Positions 26,599 to 35,800 of a DNA stretch of 64,000 nucleotides are shown here, piece after piece; position 1 is the stretch's first letter; each line of letters starts with the position of its first letter. The DNA is from Glycomyces harbinensis (GTDB lineage Bacteria > Actinomycetota > Actinomycetes > Mycobacteriales > Micromonosporaceae), in the NCBI RefSeq assembly GCF_900101745.1, contig NZ_FNAD01000006.1:186001-250000 (forward strand), in the 5' to 3' direction. The notes under the pieces were generated by a model. The model saw nothing but the letters and a program-made list of their open reading frames with translations. It was not told where the DNA came from and did not search any database. The translations under genes and the position numbers were made by a program.

Positions 26599-27698
26599 AT
26601 CGCGACCGTGGTGAACTCCGACTCGCAGGGCGGACCCCAGGTGTAGGAGAGCCGCTGGGCGTCCAGCTCCAGGTGCACCGCCAGGGCCGTGTGCGTCTGG
26701 AGGTCCACCGGGTCGGTCTCGACCGGATGGCGGCACACCGCGATGGGGCCGCCGTCGTGGTCCCGCATGGCCGCGTACAGCCGCTCGGTCGACAGCGGCG
26801 ACTCCTTGTCGAGCAGCGTCTCCATCCGCTCGCAGCGGTGGTACGTCGAGACGCGTCCGGACTCGAGCCAGCTCTCGTAGACGCCCAGCGCCTCGGGGGC
26901 GCGGAAGTGGTTGGTGTGCACCAGGGGCGCCTCCCCGGTCTGATAGATCACGCGCGACCCCAGCGGCGAGGTCTCGACGGTCGCCACACCCGATTCGGCG
27001 CTCCCCACGAAGAAGTTCGCCGAGCACGCGGGCCGAGGAGCCACGGCATGGCCCACCGCCTCCGCCAGCGAAGCCGACTCGAGAATGCGCCGCGTCCGCA
27101 GGTGGAAGGGCGCCGAGTCGATCTTCCAGTCGTCGACGCTGGCGCCGAGCCCGTTGACGCACAGGCCGATGCCGTTGCTGTTGATGCCGATCTTGGCGCC
27201 GGCGACGCCCGCCTCGGTGAAGCCGAGGACCGTGGTCTCGCCGTGCTTCCACTGGAGCAGGGCGCCTTCGACGCCGGTGAACCAGTCCCAGTTCTGCCCG
27301 ATCTGGGTGCCGCCGGAGGCGAACACGCCGTCGGCGCCGCCGAACGAGGTGCACTCGGAGCGGACGCCTTCGGCCGTGGGGCGGCCGAACTCGCTCCAGG
27401 TGCTGTACAGCAGCTCGTACCTGGCGTTGAGCAGTGCGATGTCGAGGAGGCTCTGCCCGGAACCGTCCGCGATCCCGTCCATGGTCGCCCGGTAGGAGGC
27501 GTCCTCACGGGTGAAGAGCCCGAGGTACCGCTGCGAGCGCTCGGCGAGGTCGGGCTCGGTGAGCCCGGAGGTGAGCATCCGGGAACGGTAGACGGCGACG
27601 TTGCCGGCGATCTCGTCGCGCAGCGTTTCGCCGTGCTGCACGCCCTGGCGGTAAGGGCTGCCCTGCAGATGCAGAAGGGGGAGAGTCATGGATGCCAT
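26595..27698 (-). CDS. C45-family (acyl-CoA:6-APA acyltransferase-like) hydrolase
   Basis: The 367-aa protein belongs to the Ntn-type C45 group. The likely nucleophile is Cys116 in RSECTSFGG, which in processed members becomes the N terminus after self-cleavage. GQNWDW, INSNGIGLCVNGLG and HTNHF are further family motifs. It may be an acyltransferase, amidohydrolase or a proenzyme; substrate unknown. No signal peptide is seen. It converges with the methyltransferase gene and shares its stop. Confidence 0.8.
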   Translation of the reverse strand: MASMTLPLLHLQGSPYRQGVQHGETLRDEIAGNVAVYRSRMLTSGLTEPDLAERSQRYLGLFTREDASYRATMDGIADGSGQSLLDIALLNARYELLYSTWSEFGRPTAEGVRSECTSFGGADGVFASGGTQIGQNWDWFTGVEGALLQWKHGETTVLGFTEAGVAGAKIGINSNGIGLCVNGLGASVDDWKIDSAPFHLRTRRILESASLAEAVGHAVAPRPACSANFFVGSAESGVATVETSPLGSRVIYQTGEAPLVHTNHFRAPEALGVYESWLESGRVSTYHRCERMETLLDKESPLSTERLYAAMRDHDGGPIAVCRHPVETDPVDLQTHTALAVHLELDAQRLSYTWGPPCESEFTTVAI

Positions 27699-27734
27699 TG
27701 TGACAAACCCGATACGACAAAGCGAACCGCTTTC

Positions 27735-28748
27735 TCAGCGCCCCATGAGCGACTGCTCGACCTGCGAGTAGTGGATGGTCCACCACTTCACGAGCCCGGT
27801 CTGCCCCGGCAGCAGGTGGTCGCACGCCGAGTTGTGTCGCACGTAATGCCACTCGATGACCCAATTGTCCGTCAGTCGGTCCCACCACAGCTGATGCGTG
27901 GCCAGCCCGATCTCGGGTTCGCCCACGTCGAAGACGGACCGGTAGCCCCCGGCGAAGGCCCGGATCCGGTCGCAGTCGAGTCCGCGCTCATCGCCGTAGG
28001 TGAAATAGAACACGGCGGCGCGGGCCATTTCCCGCGCGTACGAGGAGACCACGAGCCGGTCCCAGTCCAGAATGGCCGAGACCCGGTCGTCGGGACCGTG
28101 CAGCACGTTGTGCGGGTGCAGGTCCCCGTGCGTGTAACCCGTGTACTGGGAGGCCATGTCGGGCGGCCGGCGGTCCCCGAGCCGAACGAGCAGGCCCCGC
28201 TTCAACCGCAGCGTCTGCTCGGCGGTGGCCTCGAACCCGGTCTTGTCCCCGCGCCCGGCGGCCACGAGCTCCAGCAGCCGGTCGACCTTCTGCAATGCAG
28301 CCTCGGTAGTAGGCGGATTGTCCGGCTTGGGGGGCCGATCGGCGGGGATGGAGGCATGCAGCGTCCGGTGCAGTCGCCCGATGACCGACCCGAGATCCCG
28401 ACAGGTCTCGCGCGACATCGACAATCCGGACCGGTGGCGTCCGCCGACCCAGGGGAAGACCCCGAACTCCTCGCCCTCGAGGAAGATCGTGGTGCGCCCG
28501 TCCCTGCTCAGCACCGGCAGGACCACCGGCACCCCTGATCCGCCCAGCGTCTGCAGCACGTGGAACTGGAACTGAAGCTCTGGCCCGGTCACATCTCGGA
28601 ACAGTTTCAGCAGGTACGACCCGGATGCGGAGTCGACTCGCCAGGACCGGTTCATCAGCCCGGTCTGGACTCGCTGCATCTGGTAGACCTGCCCCAGATC
28701 CCAATGTGCCAGCGCCGCGTCAGGGAGTCGAGGCGCGGTCACGGTCAT
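27735..28748 (-). CDS. Aminoglycoside phosphotransferase-like (APH/choline kinase fold) protein
   Basis: The 337-aa kinase-fold protein has the catalytic loop YTHGDLHPHNVL and the metal-binding ILDWDR. The N-terminal part NRSWRVDSASGSYLLKLFRD carries the ATP-binding Lys. Members phosphorylate aminoglycosides, homoserine, hydroxy-urea or sugars; the substrate is not known. I use the ATG at 28748, because a TACGCT -10 ends 7 nt before it (leaderless) and the fold begins there. Confidence 0.82.
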   Translation of the reverse strand: MTVTAPRLPDAALAHWDLGQVYQMQRVQTGLMNRSWRVDSASGSYLLKLFRDVTGPELQFQFHVLQTLGGSGVPVVLPVLSRDGRTTIFLEGEEFGVFPWVGGRHRSGLSMSRETCRDLGSVIGRLHRTLHASIPADRPPKPDNPPTTEAALQKVDRLLELVAAGRGDKTGFEATAEQTLRLKRGLLVRLGDRRPPDMASQYTGYTHGDLHPHNVLHGPDDRVSAILDWDRLVVSSYAREMARAAVFYFTYGDERGLDCDRIRAFAGGYRSVFDVGEPEIGLATHQLWWDRLTDNWVIEWHYVRHNSACDHLLPGQTGLVKWWTIHYSQVEQSLMGR

Positions 28749-28755
28749 GCCCCCA

Positions 28756-28761
28756 AGCGTA
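28756..28761 (-). promoter_or_regulatory. -10 element of the leaderless APH-like gene
   Basis: TACGCT on the minus strand ends 7 nt before the ATG at 28748. Confidence 0.45.
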
Positions 28762-28905
28762 GCCGCCGCCTGCCCACACGCCTGAGCGCGAACCCCCCCT
28801 TGCGCCGAGCCGCGAACCATCGTGTAAAGTTTCGTCTCGTGCCAAGGCAGCCGAAAACACCCGCCTGGCAGGCAAAACAAACTACATATACACTTCTGTG
28901 TGCAC

Positions 28906-28990
28906 GCGCGAGTGGCGGAATGGCAGACGCGCTAGCTTGAGGTGCTAGTGTCCTATTATGGACGTGGGGGTTCAAGTCCCCCCTCGCGCA
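28906..28990 (+). tRNA. trnL: tRNA-Leu (anticodon GAG)
   Basis: The 85-nt gene has a 7-bp acceptor stem (GCGCGAG with CTCGCGC), the anticodon stem CTAGC/GCTAG around TTGAGGT (anticodon GAG), a long variable arm typical of leucine tRNA, and a GGTTCAAGTCC T-arm. The terminal CCA is not encoded. It is the border between syntenic core genes on the left and the accessory region on the right, and tRNA-Leu genes often serve as integration sites. Confidence 0.95.
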
Positions 28991-28998
28991 CAGAATGA

Positions 28999-29023
28999 AA
29001 GGCCCTGGTAACAGGGCCTTTTT
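28999..29023 (+). terminator. Rho-independent terminator of tRNA-Leu
   Basis: AAGGCCCTG-GTAA-CAGGGCCTT followed by TTT is a textbook 9-bp hairpin with T-run, 9 nt past the tRNA. Confidence 0.92.
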
Positions 29024-29178
29024 GCTGTCTTTGGATGGCAGTTGTGCGCCCCCGGCGCAGGCGGTGATATCGCCACCTGGCAGCCAAAAAGGCAGCCATT
29101 CGGAGCCGGATGCGGATCCTTTCCATTCGAGATAGGCCATCATTGGTCAGCCATCGGCCAATGTTGGCTCGAGTGTCG

Positions 29179-29216
29179 GCCCGCGGGTCGGGTCGGATCC
29201 AACCCGACCCGCGGGC
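29179..29216 (-). terminator. Terminator hairpin of the surface-protein gene
   Basis: GCCCGCGGGTCGGGT (29179-29193) and ACCCGACCCGCGGGC (29202-29216) pair perfectly over 15 bp, 12 nt past the stop of the gene ending at 29228. Confidence 0.75.
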
Positions 29217-29227
29217 TCACCGAGCGG

Positions 29228-30118
29228 TCAGGCGGTTCGGCGGCGGATGCCGAACAGCAGGACCGTGCCCATGAGCACCAGTACTCCCGCGGTAGTGACA
29301 GCCGTGGCGGTAGCGCCGCCCGTCGCCGCCAGCGACTCCAGGCATCCGCCGGGTGCGACTGCGTCCTCGCCGTCCTCGGCGCATCGGACGTAGGTGTTGG
29401 TGACGGTCGCGGTCTGCGTCGCTCCGGCGGCGATGGTCACCGTGGCGGGATCGATGACGGTCTCGGCCGCGCGGACGCGATCGTTGCCGCCGTCGGCGGT
29501 TTCGGTGATGGTGCACTCGCTTTCGGCCGGGAGGCCGTCGACCGCCAGCAGGTGGTCGCCCGCGGTGGAGCCGGCCGGGACACTGAGCGTGCGTTCCTGG
29601 TCGAGCGCCCCTGCGGGGTCGGTGCAGGAGACGCTGATGGCGATCTCGTCCTGGAGCCCTGCGCCCGGTCCTTCGATCCGCTTGGTGATCTCGAGACTTC
29701 CCGCGGTGTAGGGGATCAGTTCTGCGCCGGCCCGAGAGGTCATTTCCGCGCTCTGGGCGAGCACCAGCTTCTGCGCCTCGTCGCGTCCGGGGTTCGAGCC
29801 GTCGTACAGGTACACGGTGCCGACGAGGTGCTGGGCGGCGAGGTCCAGGACGAAGGCGTGCGGGTCGTCGGGCCCGATGATCCGGGCCCATAGCTCAGCG
29901 CCTGGGGCGACCGTGTCGCCGTCGGCGAGCGGGTTCGCGCCCTCGGGGTCGGTGAAGACCTCGACGCCGGTGGCTCGAATCGTGGAGGAGCCGTCGGCGG
30001 TGACAGTGAAGGGGCCGACGATCTCCCCGGTGTCAGGGGCCGGCATGGTCTCGGGGGTCACGGTCAGCTCGGGTGTGGACGGCTCGTTGGCGGGCCCGTT
30101 GGCGAGCGCGTCGGCCAC
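29228..30118 (-). CDS. Cell-wall surface protein with DUF5979-type domain and LAxTG sorting signal, probably N-terminally truncated
   Basis: The 296-aa product has a middle part (about 30-150) like a surface-protein module, a DUF5979-type beta-sandwich repeat (about 155-255 with a Cys pair in SVSCTDP and SECTITETADG), and an end with SLAATGGA, a hydrophobic stretch and RRRTA, which is a class E sortase signal. Exported proteins of this kind start with a signal peptide, but the GTG start here has none, and the open frame upstream reaches a stop after about 25 further residues. I infer a truncated gene. The tail end lies next to tRNA-Leu and the head next to the lantibiotic promoter. Confidence 0.55.
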   Translation of the reverse strand: MADALANGPANEPSTPELTVTPETMPAPDTGEIVGPFTVTADGSSTIRATGVEVFTDPEGANPLADGDTVAPGAELWARIIGPDDPHAFVLDLAAQHLVGTVYLYDGSNPGRDEAQKLVLAQSAEMTSRAGAELIPYTAGSLEITKRIEGPGAGLQDEIAISVSCTDPAGALDQERTLSVPAGSTAGDHLLAVDGLPAESECTITETADGGNDRVRAAETVIDPATVTIAAGATQTATVTNTYVRCAEDGEDAVAPGGCLESLAATGGATATAVTTAGVLVLMGTVLLFGIRRRTA

Positions 30119-30207
30119 GATGGCGGCGGTGAGCGCCCCGACCGTGTCCGAGGCGTTCAGGATGAAGCCGCGACGGCGCCGACCGTTGCGTACCGATCAG
30201 AGCGGTC

Positions 30208-30236
30208 GTGAATCGGATTTGAAGCCTTTCTGAAGC
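30208..30236 (+). promoter_or_regulatory. SARP-type triple heptamer operator of lanA1
   Basis: GTGAATC (30208), TTGAAGC (30219) and CTGAAGC (30230) repeat with an exact 11-bp period, putting them on one face of the DNA, the standard layout of a SARP binding site. It ends 56 nt before the lanA1 ATG. Confidence 0.75.
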
Positions 30237-30292
30237 AGGCCGGTCGTCGACTGTTCCACGTCAGCAGTTCGCAGCTCGATCGGAGACACGCC

Positions 30293-30475
30293 ATGGACAC
30301 CCTCGAAACGCCCACATCGGACTCTGAGATCGCGGTGGAGGACGACGGGTTCGATCCGGATTTTCGCATCGTCGTCGGCAAGGAGGTGCAGATGCCCGAA
30401 AGCGGATTCTCATGCTCCTGGTACACCTGCTCCCAATGCTGCACCATCACCAGCAGGCCCGACCGTTGCTGCTGA
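30293..30475 (+). CDS. lanA: Class I lanthipeptide precursor LanA1
   Basis: The 60-aa peptide has an acidic leader with DDGFDPDFRIVVG (about 17-29) and a Cys/Ser/Thr-rich core that begins around GFSCSWYTC (38-46) and ends RCC. The core holds 6 Cys (41, 46, 49, 50, 59, 60) and 7 Ser/Thr, so up to six lanthionine or methyllanthionine rings are possible. The leader box FDPD replaces the FxLD LanB-recognition box that LanA2 has. No double-glycine site is seen; the conserved PE[SA]G just before the core is a possible cleavage point. It heads unit 1 and has its own SARP site. GGAGA precedes the ATG. Confidence 0.88.
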   Translation: MDTLETPTSDSEIAVEDDGFDPDFRIVVGKEVQMPESGFSCSWYTCSQCCTITSRPDRCC

Positions 30476-30516
30476 GCGCCGTCCGATGAACCGGCCGCAA
30501 CGGGAAGGCCCGCGGA

Positions 30517-31479
30517 ATGAGCGCTGAACGAGTCCTGGCCATTTCGCCGCGCAAGGCCGGTACGCACCTGCTCCAGCAGCTCATGGTGCGGCTCGGCTAC
30601 GGCATCTACGGCGAAACGGTTCCCCCCGAAGCCGGGCGTGCCGCGTTCAGCCTGCGCGAGCGGCAGCGCCTCGCCGAACGCTTCGCCGACCCCGCGGAGT
30701 TCGACGGCATCGACGTCCGCCGCGACACCGAGGAGTTCATCCGCCGGACTGACCTGCTGCTCATTCAGCTCGGTTGGATCTGGCAGATGCGGCTCGCGGC
30801 CCGGAACTTGTCGAACGTCCAAGTGTCGCAACCCGATGCCGACTTCACGCTGAAGATGGCACCGGAGGCGTGGACCCGGCCGTTCCGGGAGGGCCCGTCG
30901 AGGCTGTGCTGGATCTTCCACTCGGTGGACATCTGGCGGATGGACCCGCTGTTCCTCGAGGAGTGGATCCGAGAAGGTGAGCCTCGCATGGTGCTGAACC
31001 ACCGTGACCCCCGGGACACGCTGGTGTCGATGGTGGACTTCTTCGCCGGCGAAGGCGGCTTGAAGTTCCTCAGATACCCCGAGTCGGCGACGTTCGGACC
31101 GATCTTCCAGAACATCCCCGACCGGGCGGACCGGATCACGTACGCGCTGCGTGATCCGGCCCTTCCTCTGATGGCCGATTACGAGGCCGCGATCAGCCTG
31201 CTCTACCACCCCAAGGTCGCCGACGTCTCCTTCGAGGACCTGGTCGGCCCGAGCGGCGGCGGCAGCAGGGATCGGCAGATGGAGGCGACCCGGCGCGTCG
31301 CCGAGCACCTGGAATCCGACGTCGATCCGGAACGCGTCGTGGACGACCTGTTCGACCGCTCCGCTTTCAGCTTCCACAAGGGACGTATCGGGCGTTGGAG
31401 GGACGTCTTCACCGCCGAACACGAGGCGATGTTCAACGACCGCTTCGGGCACCTGTTGGAGGTCTTCGGATATGCGTAG
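30517..31479 (+). CDS. Sulfotransferase-family protein in the lanthipeptide operon
   Basis: The 320-aa cytosolic protein has the PAPS-binding pattern of sulfotransferases: SPRKAGTHLLQQL (residues about 9-21, the 5'-phosphosulfate loop), HRDPRDTLVSM (about 162-172, the 3'-phosphate site) and FHKGRIGRWRDVFT (about 284-297, the C-terminal loop). It would transfer sulfate from PAPS to a hydroxyl. It lies between lanA1 and lanC1, and overlaps the lanC1 start, so it likely modifies the LanA1 product: Tyr44 or a Ser/Thr are candidate sites. The acceptor could also be a small molecule. I infer the role from position alone. Confidence 0.85.
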   Translation: MSAERVLAISPRKAGTHLLQQLMVRLGYGIYGETVPPEAGRAAFSLRERQRLAERFADPAEFDGIDVRRDTEEFIRRTDLLLIQLGWIWQMRLAARNLSNVQVSQPDADFTLKMAPEAWTRPFREGPSRLCWIFHSVDIWRMDPLFLEEWIREGEPRMVLNHRDPRDTLVSMVDFFAGEGGLKFLRYPESATFGPIFQNIPDRADRITYALRDPALPLMADYEAAISLLYHPKVADVSFEDLVGPSGGGSRDRQMEATRRVAEHLESDVDPERVVDDLFDRSAFSFHKGRIGRWRDVFTAEHEAMFNDRFGHLLEVFGYA

Positions 31480-32809
31480 CGACACGATGCTGCCCGAGGA
31501 TCTCAGGGAGTCCGCGAACAGGATGGCCGCGGCGATCGCACACCGGCTGACCGACACCGACCTGGTGGACGAGTCGGTCCGTGGCTCAGCGGCGCGCGCC
31601 GCGAACCCCTTCGGCTGGGGTGGCCCCTCGCTGTTCGGCGGGCATGCCGGCCAGGCGCTGCTGTTCGAGTACGCCGCACGCGCGGTGCCCGAGGAGGCCG
31701 ACCGGTGGCGGGCGGCCGCCCGGGAGTCCCTGCGCACCGCGGCCCGGCTCACTCAGCAGATGCCGCTCGCCGATCCAAGCATCGGCTACGGCACCGCCGG
31801 CCTGGCCTCGGCGCTCGCCGAATGCGAGGTGCACCAACCGGGATACCGGCGTGCGCTGGGCGCCGTGAACCGGAAGCTGGCCGAGCAGATCCAACAGTTC
31901 CCCCGCCCTGACGGAGACGACGGCACCAGCCCGGCCCGCTACGACGCCATCCAGGGCGCCGCAGGGATGCTCGGTCACCTGGTGTCCGTGCCGGACCCGG
32001 AGCCGGCCGTGCGCGCCGCCGCGGACCGGCTCGTCGACGACCTCACCTGGACATGCCTACCCGTCACGGAGTACGGCGGCAACGCCCGCTGGCACGTGGC
32101 CCCGCGGTACCTCGAGGACCCCGATGACGCCGCGCGGTTCCCGAACGGCTACCTCGACCTCGGCCTCGCCCACGGCATCCCCGGGCCACTCTCGGCCCTG
32201 AGCCGCGCATGGCGGGCCGGGTACCGGCGGCCCGCGCAGCGCGAGGCCATCCGCCACACCGCCGATCGGCTCGTCGCGTGGAGCGTGACCGACCACTGGG
32301 GTGCCAACTGGCCGCGCACCATCGCGCTCGACGAGGACGGCGCACCGGAGCCGCCCGTCGAACCGGTCGGGCGACTCGCCTGGTGCTACGGCGCACCCGG
32401 CGTCTGCGCCGCGCTCCTGGACGCCGCGCTCGCACTCGACGACGACGAACTCCGCGCGACCGCCGTCGCCGGCCTGCGCGCCGATCTCCAGCGGCTGCGC
32501 GAAGGCCGGGCCCACGTCCACACCGCGGCCCTGTGCCACGGCGCGGCGGGCCTGCTCGCGATCGCCCAGAAGTTCACCGCGCACGGCGACCGGTCGATCG
32601 GCGAGTTCGTCCCGGAACTGACCGAACGCGTACTCGCAGGATGCGACCCGTCGCTGCCGCTGATGGTGCAGCAGATCCACTCCAACGCACCGGAGATCGG
32701 CCTGGACAGCCCGGGCCTTCTGGAAGGCGCCGCGGGCGTCGCGCTGACCCTGTGGTCGGCCTCCGGCGCGGTCGGCCGCGGATGCCACCGCGCCCTCCTC
32801 ATCGACTGA
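31472..32809 (+). CDS. lanC: Lanthionine cyclase LanC1
   Basis: The 445-aa alpha-toroid protein adds Cys thiols to dehydrated Ser/Thr. The family motifs GLAHGIPG (about 230), WCYGAPG (about 303) and LCHGAAG (about 353) hold the zinc-binding Cys, Cys and His and the active-site His. The ATG lies inside the sulfotransferase end (8-nt overlap, GGAGG upstream), so translation is coupled. LanC before LanB is not the common order. It pairs with LanB1, 20 nt downstream. Confidence 0.92.
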   Translation: MRSDTMLPEDLRESANRMAAAIAHRLTDTDLVDESVRGSAARAANPFGWGGPSLFGGHAGQALLFEYAARAVPEEADRWRAAARESLRTAARLTQQMPLADPSIGYGTAGLASALAECEVHQPGYRRALGAVNRKLAEQIQQFPRPDGDDGTSPARYDAIQGAAGMLGHLVSVPDPEPAVRAAADRLVDDLTWTCLPVTEYGGNARWHVAPRYLEDPDDAARFPNGYLDLGLAHGIPGPLSALSRAWRAGYRRPAQREAIRHTADRLVAWSVTDHWGANWPRTIALDEDGAPEPPVEPVGRLAWCYGAPGVCAALLDAALALDDDELRATAVAGLRADLQRLREGRAHVHTAALCHGAAGLLAIAQKFTAHGDRSIGEFVPELTERVLAGCDPSLPLMVQQIHSNAPEIGLDSPGLLEGAAGVALTLWSASGAVGRGCHRALLID

Positions 32810-32829
32810 CGCAGAACAGGAACACGACA

Positions 32830-35800
32830 TTGGACGCAGCCGCCGAGCCCGCCCGCCGCATCGCGTACACCGCGGGGGAGTTCTTCATGCTGAGGGCGCC
32901 GCTGCTGCCCGTCGACGTCTTCACCCGGCTTACCACCGATGCCCCCGGAGTGCGCCCGGACTCCCTTGAGGAGCGCCGTGCCGCAGGGCGCGAACGACTC
33001 TGGGAGCTCGTGGACCGACCCCGCGTGGCCCACGCACTCCACGTCGCCAGTGCTGACCTGACCGAGCGGCTGCGCCGACTCGACGGCCCGCCCGCCGGCA
33101 GGGCCGCCGACCGGACGTTCGCGACGCTGCTGCGCTACCTCACTCGGATGTCGACACGGTCGACGCCGTTTGGCCTCTGCGCCGCCGTCGCCATGGGCCG
33201 CTTCGCCCCGGCCACGACCGCCGCACTCCGCGCCGACCCGATGCTGCGGGCCCGCACGCGCGCCGACTACGGCTGGATCGCCGACGTCGCCGCCCGCATC
33301 GGAAGCGACCCCGCATTGCGAGAAGACCTGCCGGTGCGGGCGAACGAGCTGCGGCACCACACGTCCGGACTCGTGATTCTCCAACACGTTGACGGCGGCA
33401 GCGTGCGCCGGGTGGCCTTGCAGGCGACTGCCCCGGTCGCGACGGCCCTGCACCTCGCCGACGGGCGCATCACCTTCGCGGGCCTCGTGTCCGAGTTGGA
33501 GCGGCGGTACCCCGGGGCCGGCCGGGACCGGGTCCGAGCACTCCTGACCCGAATGTGGGAGCAACACGTGCTCATCGCCGATCTGAGCGCGCCGATGTCG
33601 CCGGCGCCGCCTGAACTCGACTTGGCCGAGCGCCTCGCCGGCGTCCGCGCACCCGTCGTCGCGGGCCTGCGCCGCTCCCGCGAGCTGGCCGACGCCGTCG
33701 ACGCGGCGGGCGGCCGGGCGTCGCCGTCGCTGCTCGACCGCTACACCGAGCACCAGCGCCGGATGTCGCCCGACAGCGGCAGAGCCGTCTATCAGACCGA
33801 CACCGCGCTGGCGACGACCGGCACCGCACTGTCGGACCGGATCGCCACGGCCGCAGCCGACGCCGGCGCACTCATCATGCGGCTCAACTGCATGAGCCCG
33901 CGACTGCCCCACATCGCCGAGTACCACAGCACGTTCGTGGAACGGTACGGACTCGGCGCCGAGATCGCCCTGCTCGACGTGCTGAGCCCGGAACGGGGCC
34001 TCGGCCCGCCGAACGGCTACGCGTCCCCGCCCCGTGCGGTCCCCCTGCCGACCCAGCCCGCGACGACCCACCTGCGGCGCGACCGAGCCGTCGTCGACCT
34101 GGTCGCCACGGCCGTCCACCACCGCGTCCGCGAAGTGGAACTCACCGACGCCGACCTGGAGGCGCTGACGGTATGGCCTGACGACACCGTGCGCACCGGG
34201 CGCATGGCGACCCTGGACGTCTACGCCAAGATCGCGGCCCCGTCGCGGGAGGCGATCGACGAGGGCCGGTTCCGCCTGGTCCTGGCCCCGGGCTCGTTCC
34301 AGGGACTCCAGAGCTTCGGCCGGTTCGCCGACCTGTTCGACGAGGACGCGCTCGCGGCCGTGCGCGCGTTCGCCCGCGCCGAGGAGGCCCCGCACCCGGA
34401 CGTCGTGTTCGCCGAGCTGAATACGGCGCCCTGGCTGGCGCGCCAGGGCAACCTCATCGCCCGCCCGGTCGTGCGCGAGTGGGAGGTCTGCGTGAACGCG
34501 GCACCAGTGCTGCCCGCCGATCGCCGGATCGCCCTACCGGACATCCTCGTCGGGGCGACCGGATCCGAGTTCTACCTGCGGTCGCGGCGAAACGGCAAGC
34601 GGCTCGTGGTGACCAGGTCGCATGCCGTCACCAACGTCCAGGCGCCCAATGCTGTCCGGGCGCTGCTGGAGCTGTCCGCCGACATGTTCGCCATCCCCTC
34701 CCCGTTCAATTGGGGGCCGATGAGCCAGGCGCCCTTCCTGCCGCGACTCGTCCGCGGGAACATCGTGCTCAGCCCCGCGTACTGGACCGTCGATGCGAGC
34801 ACGTTCGGCGACGCACCGACCGGCGACCCCGACCGCGGGTACGACCTCGTGCAGCGCTGGCGCCGGGACTGGGAGGTCCCGCGTCATGTCTACCTCACGG
34901 CCGCCGATCACCGACTGCTGCTGGACCTGGAGCACCCGATGTGCGTGGACGAGCTGCTCCGCGAGGTCCGCAAAGGCGCGAGCCGAGCCTCCGCATCGGT
35001 GTTCCTGTACGAGATGCTGCCGGACTTCTCCGAACTGTGGCTCCGCGACGAGCACGGTCGCGGCTATCAGTCCGAAGTGGTCGTCCCGTTGCTCCCCGCG
35101 TCCGCCGGCGTCGATCACACCCATGCCCCGTCCGCGTCGCCGGGCACGGCGGCCGCGGTCGCGCGGCACTTCCCGCCCGGAGGCGAGTGGGCCTTCGTCA
35201 AGCTGTACACCGCGGTGGCGCAGCAGGACGACGTCCTCACCGGGCCGCTCCAGGCGCTGCTCGCCGACCTGCACGAGCACGACCTCATCGACGGATGGTT
35301 CTTCGTCAGGTACGCCGACCCGCAGCCGCACCTGCGGCTGCGGTTCCACGCCGCCGACACCGACGCGGCGCCGACGCTGCTGTCGAAGTGCGCCGCATGG
35401 GCCGCGGATCAGGTCCGGGCCGGGTGGGCATCCGATGTCGCCCTGGCCGGCTACGCCCGTGAACTGGAGCGGTACGGCGGCCCCGACGCCATCGCCGCGA
35501 TGGAGCGGGTGTTCCAGGCCGGCAGCGAGACGACGGTACGCCTCCTCGCCGCGGAAGCCGAACACGGACTCGACCAGGACATGGTGTGCGTGTCGGCGCT
35601 GCACGCGCTGTGCCGGAGCTGGGGCTCGGATCCCTTGGTCCTCGCCGCCGAGAAACCGGGTCGCTCCGTCTCCGAGAGCGTGCGCCGGCGCTTCCGTGCC
35701 CTCCGGCCGCTGCTGTGCGAACTGCTTGCGCCTGGCCAGCCGGGCTCCGCCCCTGCGGCCCCGCGGTACGCGGCGGTGCTCGACCCGGTCTTCGCCCGCC

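Noticed and set aside
24762-28538. A 1258-codon open plus-strand frame
   Set aside because: It lies out of frame across the SPFH, methyltransferase, C45 and APH genes and has the Arg/Pro/His-rich composition of GC-rich shadow frames.
28745-29143. Minus-strand frame with ARGDLNPHVHNRTLAPQ
   Set aside because: It is the antisense translation of tRNA-Leu, a common false gene call.
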